Below, one piece after another: positions 26,441-35,779 of a DNA stretch of 64,000 nt. Source of the stretch: Symmachiella dynata (GTDB taxonomy: Bacteria; Planctomycetota; Planctomycetia; Planctomycetales; Planctomycetaceae); the NCBI RefSeq assembly GCF_007747995.1, contig NZ_CP036276.1:2595001-2659000 (forward strand), read 5' to 3'. Both the position numbers and the translations under genes were made by a program. The notes under the pieces are model-generated. The model had not been told where the DNA came from and ran no database searches. It saw nothing but the letters and a program-made list of their open reading frames with translations. Position 1 is the stretch's first letter. The number at the start of each line of letters is the position of its first letter.

Positions 26441-27334
26441 TTATGGCCCTAAAGGCAATAACAGCCAAAGGATATATGCCACCGGACCGGCGTAGAGAAT
26501 GCTGTCCAGAATGTCCAACACGCCCCCGAATCCGGGGAGTAACACGGCGGAATCTTTGCGGCCGACATCCCGCTTGATCAGCGATTCGCACAGGTCCCCA
26601 ATCAATCCCACCACCCCCAGAACCACCCCAAACAAAATCGCCCATTGAGGGGCGCACGGCTTGGTGCCGGGGATCAGCAGCGGCGTTGCAAAGGTAAACC
26701 AAGCCCAGGAGGCAGCTCCCGCGCCGAGAACCGCGCCATAGGCACCAGCCCACGTCTTGCCGGGACTGAGGCGAGGAATCATCTTACGCTTGCCGAACAA
26801 CCGTCCCAGGGTATAAGCCCCAATGTCACCTGATTTGGTGGCGATGATCAAAGAACCCAACGCCAAATAACCGGCCTCGGCTCCAGCCACCCACCGCAAT
26901 TGTGCGGTCACGCTCAACAAGATGCCGACATAGGCGACCGTCAGGACTTCGGCACCGAGTGACTCCATGCTGTTGCCCGGTTCGCGATACCGCAGGGCGG
27001 CATGCAAGAAGAGCGCTAATAGCGCGATGGTGAATGCTAATAGACACGGCCCCAATGCCCCCACGCCGGTTGGTGCGGACGATTCACTCCCGGACCAACG
27101 CTGAATCCAGTTCGCGGCAACGACGATCACCGCACAAGCGATCACGATCCGTGCATCAGGCCGAAAGCTGCGAGTCTTCAACAGGTCGACCATTTCCCAC
27201 GATGATCGCGCCGCCAAGGCAATAGCCAATACACACAAAAACGGCGCGGTCGGGCCGAATTGGGCATCGAAGTAAAACCCACCAATAAAGGCGGGGATCA
27301 TGATCGCCGAGAGGAACAATCGCCAACCAAGCAT
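26441..27334 (-). CDS. cdsA: Phosphatidate cytidylyltransferase
   Basis: A 297-residue integral membrane enzyme that makes CDP-diacylglycerol from phosphatidate and CTP. About eight hydrophobic helices. The C-terminal signature reads GDLCESLIKRDVGRKDS followed by LLPGFGGVLDILDS, a good match to the family pattern; the usual PGHGG is PGFGG here. The ATG at 27332-27334 is taken over an upstream TTG because the latter would run through a palindromic repeat. It follows uppS in the same direction, the usual bacterial order. Confidence 0.92.
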   Translation of the reverse strand: MLGWRLFLSAIMIPAFIGGFYFDAQFGPTAPFLCVLAIALAARSSWEMVDLLKTRSFRPDARIVIACAVIVVAANWIQRWSGSESSAPTGVGALGPCLLAFTIALLALFLHAALRYREPGNSMESLGAEVLTVAYVGILLSVTAQLRWVAGAEAGYLALGSLIIATKSGDIGAYTLGRLFGKRKMIPRLSPGKTWAGAYGAVLGAGAASWAWFTFATPLLIPGTKPCAPQWAILFGVVLGVVGLIGDLCESLIKRDVGRKDSAVLLPGFGGVLDILDSILYAGPVAYILWLLLPLGP

Positions 27335-27370
27335 GGATGAAATTCTTTGCGTGTGCGGTGAAAAAACAAC

Positions 27371-27445
27371 CCCCCAGCGGAGCTGGGGGCTGAGAGGTGG
27401 AATCAACAAGAGCGTTTTTCCATCAGCCCCCGGCTTTGCCGGGGG
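27371..27445. repeat. Paired GC-rich hairpin element, family C, copy 1
   Basis: CCCCCAGC-GGA-GCTGGGGG (27371-27389) and CCCCCGGC-TTT-GCCGGGGG (27427-27445), joined by a spacer ending CATCAG. The same two-hairpin unit, with GGA and TTT loops and CATCAG, is at 56165-56230. It lies between uppS and cdsA. Confidence 0.8.
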
Positions 27446-27454
27446 ATCGCGCCG

Positions 27455-28228
27455 TTATGGTGATGTGGTCGGCTCGTTCAACCCGCCGTAGCGGCGGTCG
27501 CGGCTGGCGAAATCGCGGATCGCCGTATGCAGATCCGGTTCGCGGAAGTCGGGCCAACACTTTTGTGTGACCCAAAATTCAGCATAGCTGATTTGCCAGA
27601 GCAGAAAATTGCTGACCCGCATTTCCCCAGCGGTACGAATCACCAAGTCGGGATCGTCGCTACCAGCCGTGTAGAGATGTTCGTCGATGGTCGCTTCAGA
27701 GATGTCTTCGACCGCAATTTTTCCCGCTTGCGCGTCGGCGGCGATCTGTTTGACAGCATCGACAATTTCGCCTCGGCTGCCGTAATTCAGCGCCAGGCAA
27801 AGTTTCATGCCGTCGTTGCTGCTGCTGAGGTCGATTGTTTTTTGAATCTCCGCCAGCACACTGTCGGTCAGCCCGTCGCGGCGGCCGATGGTGCTGAAGC
27901 GAATGTTCTGCCGCATGATTTCGGCCCGCTCTTCGATCACAAATTGTTCCAGCAGCGTCATCAGCATGCTCAATTCGTGTTTGGGCCGTTTCCAGTTTTC
28001 GCTACTCAGGCAATACAGCGTCAACTGCCCGATTCCCAATCGGGTACATTCCTCGACGATTTTGCGGACACTGGTCACGCCGCGGCGATGCCCTTCGATA
28101 CGAGGCAACCCTTTCCCTTGCGCCCAACGTCCGTTGCCATCCATAATGACGGCAATATGCTTGGGCAGCAGTTCAGCGGGAACCGGAGGGGAATCCGTCG
28201 TGGTGGGATGAGGGGATGCAACAGTCAC
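27455..28228 (-). CDS. uppS: Isoprenyl transferase (undecaprenyl diphosphate synthase)
   Basis: A 257-residue cis-prenyltransferase that extends farnesyl diphosphate to the C55 carrier for cell-envelope synthesis. Signature HIAVIMDGNGRWA with catalytic Asp30, then RGVTSVRKIVEEC, YCLSSENWKRP and the C-terminal DPDLVIRTAGEMRVSNFLLWQ box. The start is a GTG at 28226-28228. It is upstream of cdsA and downstream of the formylmethanofuran dehydrogenase A gene, 205 bp away. Confidence 0.94.
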   Translation of the reverse strand: MTVASPHPTTTDSPPVPAELLPKHIAVIMDGNGRWAQGKGLPRIEGHRRGVTSVRKIVEECTRLGIGQLTLYCLSSENWKRPKHELSMLMTLLEQFVIEERAEIMRQNIRFSTIGRRDGLTDSVLAEIQKTIDLSSSNDGMKLCLALNYGSRGEIVDAVKQIAADAQAGKIAVEDISEATIDEHLYTAGSDDPDLVIRTAGEMRVSNFLLWQISYAEFWVTQKCWPDFREPDLHTAIRDFASRDRRYGGLNEPTTSP

Positions 28229-28433
28229 AGGGATTCGCTTTGGTTAGTTGCGCTGCGGAACGGCGAAGTTTCCGCTGAACACGATTCAGGCAGGTAGGTT
28301 TTGCGACGCCACACGACTCACCAGGAGCTTCACCCTCCCGATCAAGGTGCCGTACGTCTCAAGAGTACATTTTCCTCTTTGCGTTGCAAAGTATCAATGC
28401 CGATTTCGTGAATTTTTCCCGTAAAAGTGACGT

Positions 28434-30086
28434 TTACTCTGTCGGGATAGCCCGTAAATGTTCGACAGTGTCCTCTTGGACCGGGTAATTTGCGAATTGG
28501 ATTGTGTAATGTTGTTCGAACCAGTTTTGAATGTCGTCCACGGCATCCGGGTCGAATGACGGTGCCACGTGCAGGGTTTCGCCGTTGACGTTTTCGCGGA
28601 TTTCTCCCTGTTCAACAATCACCCGGCCACGACGAATGACGAAGCGGGGCAATTCGAACATCAATTGAATGTCGTTGTCGGGCGTGTAAATCGTGATGTC
28701 GGCATCGGCGCCTGGTCCCAGATGGCCTTTTTGTGTCAGCCCCAACATCTTGGCCGGTGCCGCTCGCGTGACGATGGCGATTTCGTTGAGCGTGTATTCC
28801 CGATCCAAATCAGCCAGCGAACATCGCTCCTTCACACCGGACGGGACACGGTCCAACACCGCGCGACGACGTTCGCGATCCATCAGCAGGGCGATGATTT
28901 CGGGATACGCCATGAATGAAGCGCCGTTGGGATGGTCGGTGCTCATCGCCACCCGCCAGGGGTCATTGACCAGCAGATACCATTCCAAGCCAATAGCCCA
29001 TTGCAGCGCGTGCACCATCGATTTGTCTTTGTAGACGATCGGCACAATTCCACAACCGGCTTCCATTTCGGTATCGCCGGAAAACCATTTGCGACCGGTC
29101 ACCTTGTGCAGGAAGTAACCCAACGGACCGTCGCCCGTCATGGAGGTTGTTTCGGCAAACATGACTTGGCCGACGTCCACGGTGAGGTTTTCGTGGCTGT
29201 TCACATAATCGGCCAATTGGGGGACTTGCGAACAGAACGTGCTTTGCTCGTCCGGATTGCCGCCGTAACTGTGAAACTGGATGTGGGTGATATGCGCTTT
29301 GCGGCCTTCGAGCGCTTTCATCGTTTCTAGCGTCGTCAACCAATTGCCGGGCATACCAAGATTGTTGCAATGGATATGCACCGGGTGCGGCAGTCCTAAT
29401 TCACCGGCTGCGTGGGCCACGCCGGTAATGATTTGTCGCGGCGTGACATCAAAATAATCGATCGGATCGTCCAACCCGGTGGCATTGCCGCCGGTCGATT
29501 TCCAAACCTCAACTCCGCCTGGATTGACCAGCTTGCAGGAGTAACCTTTGGTCGCATTGAGCAGCCAAGCGAGATAGTTTTTCAGCCGCTCCGGTTCCTT
29601 CTCCTGAATCTGCCGCATGACGTAATGGTTGTTGCCAACGAGGATGTAGAATCCCTTGTCCAGAATCGGCGTGTCGTGGAATTCCTCGTGCGCGTGCCGA
29701 GCTCCGAGCGGAGGAATGGCGGCGTCGAAGGCGGTCGTGTAGCCCAGACCGGCGTATTTGTATCCCGTGGCAAATGTGCTGGGGACGCTGCCCATTGTGC
29801 CGGAACGCGTGAGCGGCGTGCGCGTCACCTTGTCGGCAAGCCGTTTTTCCTCAGGCCGCATTTTACGAGCCACATTCACCTTCGGCCCAGCGATGTGGCA
29901 ATGCATGTCGACCCCACCGGGCATCACGACCAGTCCCGAGGCATCGAGTGTGCGGTCGGGGATGATACTGGAGTCGGTGGGCGGCTCGATAAATCGACCG
30001 TCATCAATCCATAAATCACGGACTTCGCCGTCGATGTTGTTTAAAGGATCGTAAACCGTGCCGCCGCTGATTTTGAAAAGTGACAT
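28434..30086 (-). CDS. fhcA: Formylmethanofuran dehydrogenase/hydrolase subunit A
   Basis: A 550-residue amidohydrolase-fold subunit (FwdA/FmdA/FhcA) that makes or cleaves the N-formyl bond of the formyl carrier (methanofuran or a bacterial analogue) in tetrahydromethanopterin-linked C1 metabolism. Metal-site landmarks are GGVDMHCHIAGPKVNVARK near residue 60, the KLVNPGGVEVW segment, HIHCNNLG, and a late aspartate in MSTDHPNG. Length and sequence are close to the archaeal and methylotroph proteins. It is the last of the fwd-type genes on this strand, separated from subunit B by three Uma2 genes. Confidence 0.93.
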   Translation of the reverse strand: MSLFKISGGTVYDPLNNIDGEVRDLWIDDGRFIEPPTDSSIIPDRTLDASGLVVMPGGVDMHCHIAGPKVNVARKMRPEEKRLADKVTRTPLTRSGTMGSVPSTFATGYKYAGLGYTTAFDAAIPPLGARHAHEEFHDTPILDKGFYILVGNNHYVMRQIQEKEPERLKNYLAWLLNATKGYSCKLVNPGGVEVWKSTGGNATGLDDPIDYFDVTPRQIITGVAHAAGELGLPHPVHIHCNNLGMPGNWLTTLETMKALEGRKAHITHIQFHSYGGNPDEQSTFCSQVPQLADYVNSHENLTVDVGQVMFAETTSMTGDGPLGYFLHKVTGRKWFSGDTEMEAGCGIVPIVYKDKSMVHALQWAIGLEWYLLVNDPWRVAMSTDHPNGASFMAYPEIIALLMDRERRRAVLDRVPSGVKERCSLADLDREYTLNEIAIVTRAAPAKMLGLTQKGHLGPGADADITIYTPDNDIQLMFELPRFVIRRGRVIVEQGEIRENVNGETLHVAPSFDPDAVDDIQNWFEQHYTIQFANYPVQEDTVEHLRAIPTE

Positions 30087-30157
30087 AGAGGGACATCTGG
30101 TGTTAAAGGAGCTGTGTCAAACGAATGGGTAGGGCAGGGCAGCAGCGCAACAGTGTG

Positions 30158-30733
30158 TTAGAGAATCCCTTTAAGTGGAATTCGCAGTTCGGGCAACAAC
30201 GGACTGGTATACTCATCGCTATCTTGCAGCGTCGATTCGACAAACGTTTCATCGTCGCGCCGCAAGACCGTCACACGATGTTCGAAGCGGTCGACGATAA
30301 CATATTCCTGCACGCCGGCCGTTTCGTAGTCGTTGCGTTTGGCGATGTAATCGCGATCATGCGCCGGGCGACCGGGGCTAACCACTTCAAAAATGATGTC
30401 CGGGACACGAGCAGGAATCTCTTCGCCCGGCGAATCCGCTTGCAGATAGACGGTGATATCTGGATGACGATCGGTATCTTCATCGACACGCAGCCACGAT
30501 TCTTGGAATACGTGTTCGACAACATTCGGGTGAGCGAGACGGTAGGCGCCAAGATGATCACGAAGAATTCCCGCGATCACATGATGGTCATGTCCGGGCG
30601 GCGGCAGCACGATGATTCTCCGTTGAGCGCGTTCGTATTTGCACGGAGGTTGAAAATCCGCTTCGGCGTATTCGTCGGCGGAGAGTTCCAGGCCCTCGTC
30701 GTCACCGGTGATTAATAATTGCGGTTTGCTCAT
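30158..30733 (-). CDS. Uma2-family (DUF820) PD-(D/E)XK nuclease-like protein, copy 1
   Basis: A 191-residue protein with a restriction-endonuclease-like fold. Probable catalytic residues are in RHPDITVYL, IFEVVSPG and the lysine of DYIAKRNDYE. Function in bacteria is unknown; the family is multicopy in planctomycetes and cyanobacteria. It is the third-transcribed and fhcA-proximal member of three tandem paralogues, all exactly 191 codons. The start at 30731-30733 (MSKPQLLITGDDEG) matches the start of both sisters. Confidence 0.85.
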   Translation of the reverse strand: MSKPQLLITGDDEGLELSADEYAEADFQPPCKYERAQRRIIVLPPPGHDHHVIAGILRDHLGAYRLAHPNVVEHVFQESWLRVDEDTDRHPDITVYLQADSPGEEIPARVPDIIFEVVSPGRPAHDRDYIAKRNDYETAGVQEYVIVDRFEHRVTVLRRDDETFVESTLQDSDEYTSPLLPELRIPLKGIL

Positions 30734-30770
30734 ATTTCGGGTCCCATCAATCGGAACACTTATCGCCGTT

Positions 30771-31346
30771 TCAAACAATCCCTTGTAGGGGAATCTGCAG
30801 TCCAGGTAGTAAGAGGCTTGTATAGTCATCGGTCTCTCGCAGCGTCGATTCGACAAACTTTTCACCGTCGCGCCGCAAGACCGTCACACGATGTTCGAAA
30901 CGGTCGACGATGACGTATTCCTGCACGCCGGCTGTTTCGTAGTCATTGCGTTTGGCGATGTAGTCGCGATCATGCGCCGGGCGACCGGGACTAACAACTT
31001 CAAAAATGATGTCCGGAACGCGAGCAGGAATCTCTTCGCCCGGCGAATTCGCTAGTAGATAGACGGTAATGTCAGGATGACGATCCGTATCGTCGCCGAC
31101 GCGTAACCAAGATTCTTGAAAGACGAACTCGACCACATCCGGCCGAGTGAGTTCATAAGCCCCGAGATACTTGCGAAAATGGTTGGTAATCACGTGATGA
31201 TAATGTCCGGGCGGCGGCAGCACGATGATTCTCCGTTGAGCGCGTTCGTATTTGCACGGAGGTTGAAAATCCGCTTCGGCGTATTCCTCGGCGGAGAGTT
31301 TCAGGCCCTCGTCGTCACCGGTGATCAATAATTGTGGTTTGCTCAT
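30771..31346 (-). CDS. Uma2-family (DUF820) PD-(D/E)XK nuclease-like protein, copy 2
   Basis: A 191-residue paralogue, nearly identical to copy 1 over its N-terminal 50 and most of the central residues, with the same RHPDITVYL and IFEVVSPG motifs. It starts at 31344-31346, and the 37-bp gap to copy 1 resembles the 38-bp gap to copy 3, so the duplicated unit included the spacer. Differences from copy 1 cluster in residues about 55-95. Confidence 0.85.
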   Translation of the reverse strand: MSKPQLLITGDDEGLKLSAEEYAEADFQPPCKYERAQRRIIVLPPPGHYHHVITNHFRKYLGAYELTRPDVVEFVFQESWLRVGDDTDRHPDITVYLLANSPGEEIPARVPDIIFEVVSPGRPAHDRDYIAKRNDYETAGVQEYVIVDRFEHRVTVLRRDGEKFVESTLRETDDYTSLLLPGLQIPLQGIV

Positions 31347-31384
31347 AATTCGGGTCCCATTGATCGGAACTCTCATCGCAGTTT

Positions 31385-31960
31385 TTAAATAATCCCTTTT
31401 AGGGGTATCTGTAATCCAGGCAATAGGGGGCTCGTGTAATCGTCGCCATCCTGCAGCGTCGATTCGACAAACGTTTCATCGTCGCGCCGCAAGACCGTCA
31501 CGCGATGTTCGAAGCGGTCGACAATGACGTATTCCTGCACGCCGGCCTGCTCATAGTCGTTTCGTTTTTCCACGTAATCACGATCGTGTGCGTCGCTGCC
31601 AGGACTGACGATTTCGAAAACAATCTCGGGGATGCGTTGCGGGATCTGTTGTTGTGCGTCTTGGTTGTGGAGATACACCGCGAGATCCGGGCGTCGATCC
31701 GTTTTCTTGTTAATAGCGATCCATGACTCTTGAATGACGTGTTGTATGACGTGCTTGTGAGCAAACTTATATGTCACCAGTAATTCATGGATTCGTTCGA
31801 CGATCAAAAAATGATAATGACCGGGCGGTGGCAGCACGGTGATTCTCCGTTGAGCGCGTTCGTATTTGCACGGAGGTTGAAAATCCGCTTCGGCGTATTC
31901 CTCGGCGGAGAGTTCCAGACCTGCGTCCGCATCGGTGATGAACAATTGTGGTTTGCTCAT
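31385..31960 (-). CDS. Uma2-family (DUF820) PD-(D/E)XK nuclease-like protein, copy 3
   Basis: A 191-residue paralogue, first transcribed of the three. Its first 50 and last 40 residues are almost identical to copies 1 and 2. The middle (about 55-125: VERIHELLVTYKFAHKHV, RRPDLAVYLHNQDAQQQIP, VFEIVSPGSDAHDRDY) is clearly diverged, giving a mosaic pattern that suggests gene conversion between ends. Nuclease motif positions are kept. It starts 23 bp after the stop of subunit B, so it is likely in the same transcript. Confidence 0.85.
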   Translation of the reverse strand: MSKPQLFITDADAGLELSAEEYAEADFQPPCKYERAQRRITVLPPPGHYHFLIVERIHELLVTYKFAHKHVIQHVIQESWIAINKKTDRRPDLAVYLHNQDAQQQIPQRIPEIVFEIVSPGSDAHDRDYVEKRNDYEQAGVQEYVIVDRFEHRVTVLRRDDETFVESTLQDGDDYTSPLLPGLQIPLKGII

Positions 31961-31983
31961 GGGATGACCTCCACAGGCGGGGC

Positions 31984-33318
31984 TTAGAGGGCCGCCAATT
32001 GCTTTTCGCGAATCCGCGTCTCGATCGCCGTTAGAATCGTCTGGTCGCTGCGATAGGGAGATTCGAATGCTGGTCGCAGGGGGATCGGGACATCGTCCAT
32101 GCGGTAGACCGTGCCGGGCGTGTTGATACCGTACGTCGCCGAAGTGAATGCCACCGTGGCGATTTTCGCCGTCTCGCTCAGCTTCGGGTCTAAGACCACG
32201 GTGGGGATTTTCGAGAGGTGTTCCCGTGCCGGATTGCTGAAATTCGACATCGGGTCCGAAGCGATAATCAACGCCGCATCGGCTTCGCCGCGAGCGAGTG
32301 TGTCGGACGTTGTAAACTCACCCGGGTTAAAGCGTGGGTAACCGCGGTTGAGATTCACGCCGAAGGGATAGCCGGTCGACCAGGCGACGATGTTGTCTGC
32401 TCCGGTCACATTGCCATGTCCGCGCAACGGCTTGGCGGCGAATCGGGTGTACTTGTTCATATCGCGGGCCAGGGCCAGGACCGCTTCGGTGTTGATGTGT
32501 TTGCCGCGTGTCATGGTCAGCCCCATGCCAAACATAATAACACCGAATTTCGCCTCTTTCATTTTGGAGACCAGATCCTCCAGCATGTCCAACGGAATGC
32601 CGGTGATCTGTTCGATGTCCGGATCGACTTCCACGCCGGCGGCGATTCCCCGCAGTGCCCAGGCCAGTTCAAAATCGCTCCGCGGCTTGAGCTGCAGATA
32701 GTAATCCATTGCTCTAGCGGTTTTTGTCTTGCGGACATCAATCAACACAGCTGTGCGGTCTTTGCGGCCGTTGGGAAGGAATTGTCCCTTGGGCATCAAG
32801 CTATAACGCGTGAAGTGTCGCGGGTGCCCCTCGGCCGGATTGCAGCCCCAGAACAATACAAAATCGGCGCGGTTTTTGATCTCGCCCAGCGAGCAGGTGA
32901 CTTCGCCGACTCCCTGAAAGGCCATTCCCGATGGCCCGTGGCAGACCGATGTTGTCGTGTCAATCGTGCCGCCGATCCAGTCGGTGATGGCGATAGCCAC
33001 GCGCTGCGCTTCGCTGGTCGTATCCGACAGGCCGTAGGTGATCGGATAGGTGGCGGCCAACAAAATGTCGGCGGCTTTTTCAACGGCTTCTTCGAAGGGG
33101 ACCGGTTGGCCTGCGATCGTCGCTTCGGGGCGGTCTTCGATGTGGTGGTTGAAAAACCAAGACTTGCCGAGCACGCAGGCATTTTTGGCCTTGGTGATCT
33201 TGTTGCCTTGAACCGTCAATTCCATGTCGTCGCAGACACAGCCGCAAAACGTACAAGTGGCATCCTTAACAATCTTCAACTCATCGGTCTTGTCGACCGG
33301 TAATTCGGCAATACTCAT
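31984..33318 (-). CDS. fhcB: Formylmethanofuran dehydrogenase subunit B, with intact cofactor motifs
   Basis: A 444-residue molybdopterin-oxidoreductase-fold subunit (FwdB/FmdB). The N-terminal cluster motif is CTFCGCVCDD with Cys22, Cys25 and Cys29, and Cys48 in NAC. The segment TTSVCHGPSGMAFQ places Cys126 at the position that ligates tungsten or molybdenum in archaeal FwdB. GCNPAEGHPRHFTRYS, FGMGLTMTRGKH and RGHGNVTGADN follow the archaeal pattern. The methylotroph FhcB is reported to have lost the cluster and metal site; this one keeps them. The ATG at 33316-33318 is preferred over a longer frame. Confidence 0.92.
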   Translation of the reverse strand: MSIAELPVDKTDELKIVKDATCTFCGCVCDDMELTVQGNKITKAKNACVLGKSWFFNHHIEDRPEATIAGQPVPFEEAVEKAADILLAATYPITYGLSDTTSEAQRVAIAITDWIGGTIDTTTSVCHGPSGMAFQGVGEVTCSLGEIKNRADFVLFWGCNPAEGHPRHFTRYSLMPKGQFLPNGRKDRTAVLIDVRKTKTARAMDYYLQLKPRSDFELAWALRGIAAGVEVDPDIEQITGIPLDMLEDLVSKMKEAKFGVIMFGMGLTMTRGKHINTEAVLALARDMNKYTRFAAKPLRGHGNVTGADNIVAWSTGYPFGVNLNRGYPRFNPGEFTTSDTLARGEADAALIIASDPMSNFSNPAREHLSKIPTVVLDPKLSETAKIATVAFTSATYGINTPGTVYRMDDVPIPLRPAFESPYRSDQTILTAIETRIREKQLAAL

Positions 33319-33440
33319 GGGGATCGGTTCCCCCTTCAACAGGGCCGGAGCTATGCAGAAACCCCGGCAAACGAACATCCGCCCTCCTGAGGGCGCGGCC
33401 TTACGGCGGTGAATCGATATTTTACGTGTTTTTGTGTTAT

Positions 33441-33576
33441 TTCACCACGGAGGCACGGAGGACACGAAGGAAAAAGGCTGTAGGCTTTAGACTGTAGGCA
33501 ATAGGGATGTTCGATCACTTATTTTCCTAAGGTCTACGGACTATAGCCTAAAGCCTCTTTTTCCCTCCGTGGTGAA
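33441..33576. repeat. Palindromic intergenic repeat, family B, copy 2
   Basis: Starts TTCACCACGGAGGCACGGAG and ends with the inverse CTCCGTGGTGAA. Inner arms carry TAGGCTTTAGACTGTAGGC against CTATAGCCTAAAGCC. It shares arms and layout with 23795-23938. It sits between the subunit D and subunit B genes, inside the likely operon. Confidence 0.8.
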
Positions 33577-33606
33577 TTTCGTTTTCTTCCCCTGATGTTA
33601 ACTATC

Positions 33607-33948
33607 TCAAGCCGGTTCTAAAAAGACATCCAGTCCTTTACTGTCCGGCATGCCGCTGCCTTGGGTGTCGCCTCCCATCAGTGCGCTGGACCACATGCCG
33701 TAGCTGATGAACAGCAGTCCCGGCGGCAGTTCGTCCCCTTTGCTGGTTTTGCAGGGGACGGTGACTTCGCCGACGTCGTTCCACATACGGACCTGATCGC
33801 CGTCGCTGAGTCCTAAACGCTGCATGTCCTGATCACAAATCTGCAGCGTACTGATTTCTTCTAAATAGCCGTCGGTATATTTGCCCTCGTTGAGCGTTGT
33901 CCCTTGTTTGCTGGTGCGTCCGGGGATCAAGATGAATTCTTCAGCCAT
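33607..33948 (-). CDS. Formylmethanofuran dehydrogenase subunit D-like, molybdopterin dinucleotide-binding domain
   Basis: A 113-residue protein with a single MopB C-terminal-type domain: an early FILIPGRTSKQGTTLNEGKY, then LGLSDGDQVRMWNDVGEVTVPC, and LLFISYGMWSSALMGGDTQGSGMPDSKG with the dinucleotide-contact Gly/Ser/Pro pattern of FwdD/FmdD. In archaea FwdD completes the bis-pterin site of FwdB. It lies upstream of subunit B in the same direction, with a family-B palindrome between them. Its presence supports a redox-active complex. Confidence 0.8.
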   Translation of the reverse strand: MAEEFILIPGRTSKQGTTLNEGKYTDGYLEEISTLQICDQDMQRLGLSDGDQVRMWNDVGEVTVPCKTSKGDELPPGLLFISYGMWSSALMGGDTQGSGMPDSKGLDVFLEPA

Positions 33949-34207
33949 AGGTTTTGCGGTATTCCGACCCTGATTCGTTGTGCTTACATCGTCTGGATTT
34001 GATTTTCGCAGCCACGCTCGTCGAAATCAATCCCCGTCTTCGTGCGATAGCAGCAATGACGTCAAAAGTTCTTAGAACTTAGCAGCTTACGCCGTACTTT
34101 ACCGGCATTTGATTGCTTCGACCGTTTGCCACCGGTATCATCAATTCTCATACCAACGTCCGCAAACTCCGGCAAATTTTAGGACCGGACTGACTCAGGA
34201 GATCGGA

Positions 34208-35736
<1,529 letters not shown>

Positions 35737-35779
35737 AAAAGAGTGGCCGGTGGCTAGAATAATATCGGGGGAGGTGGTT

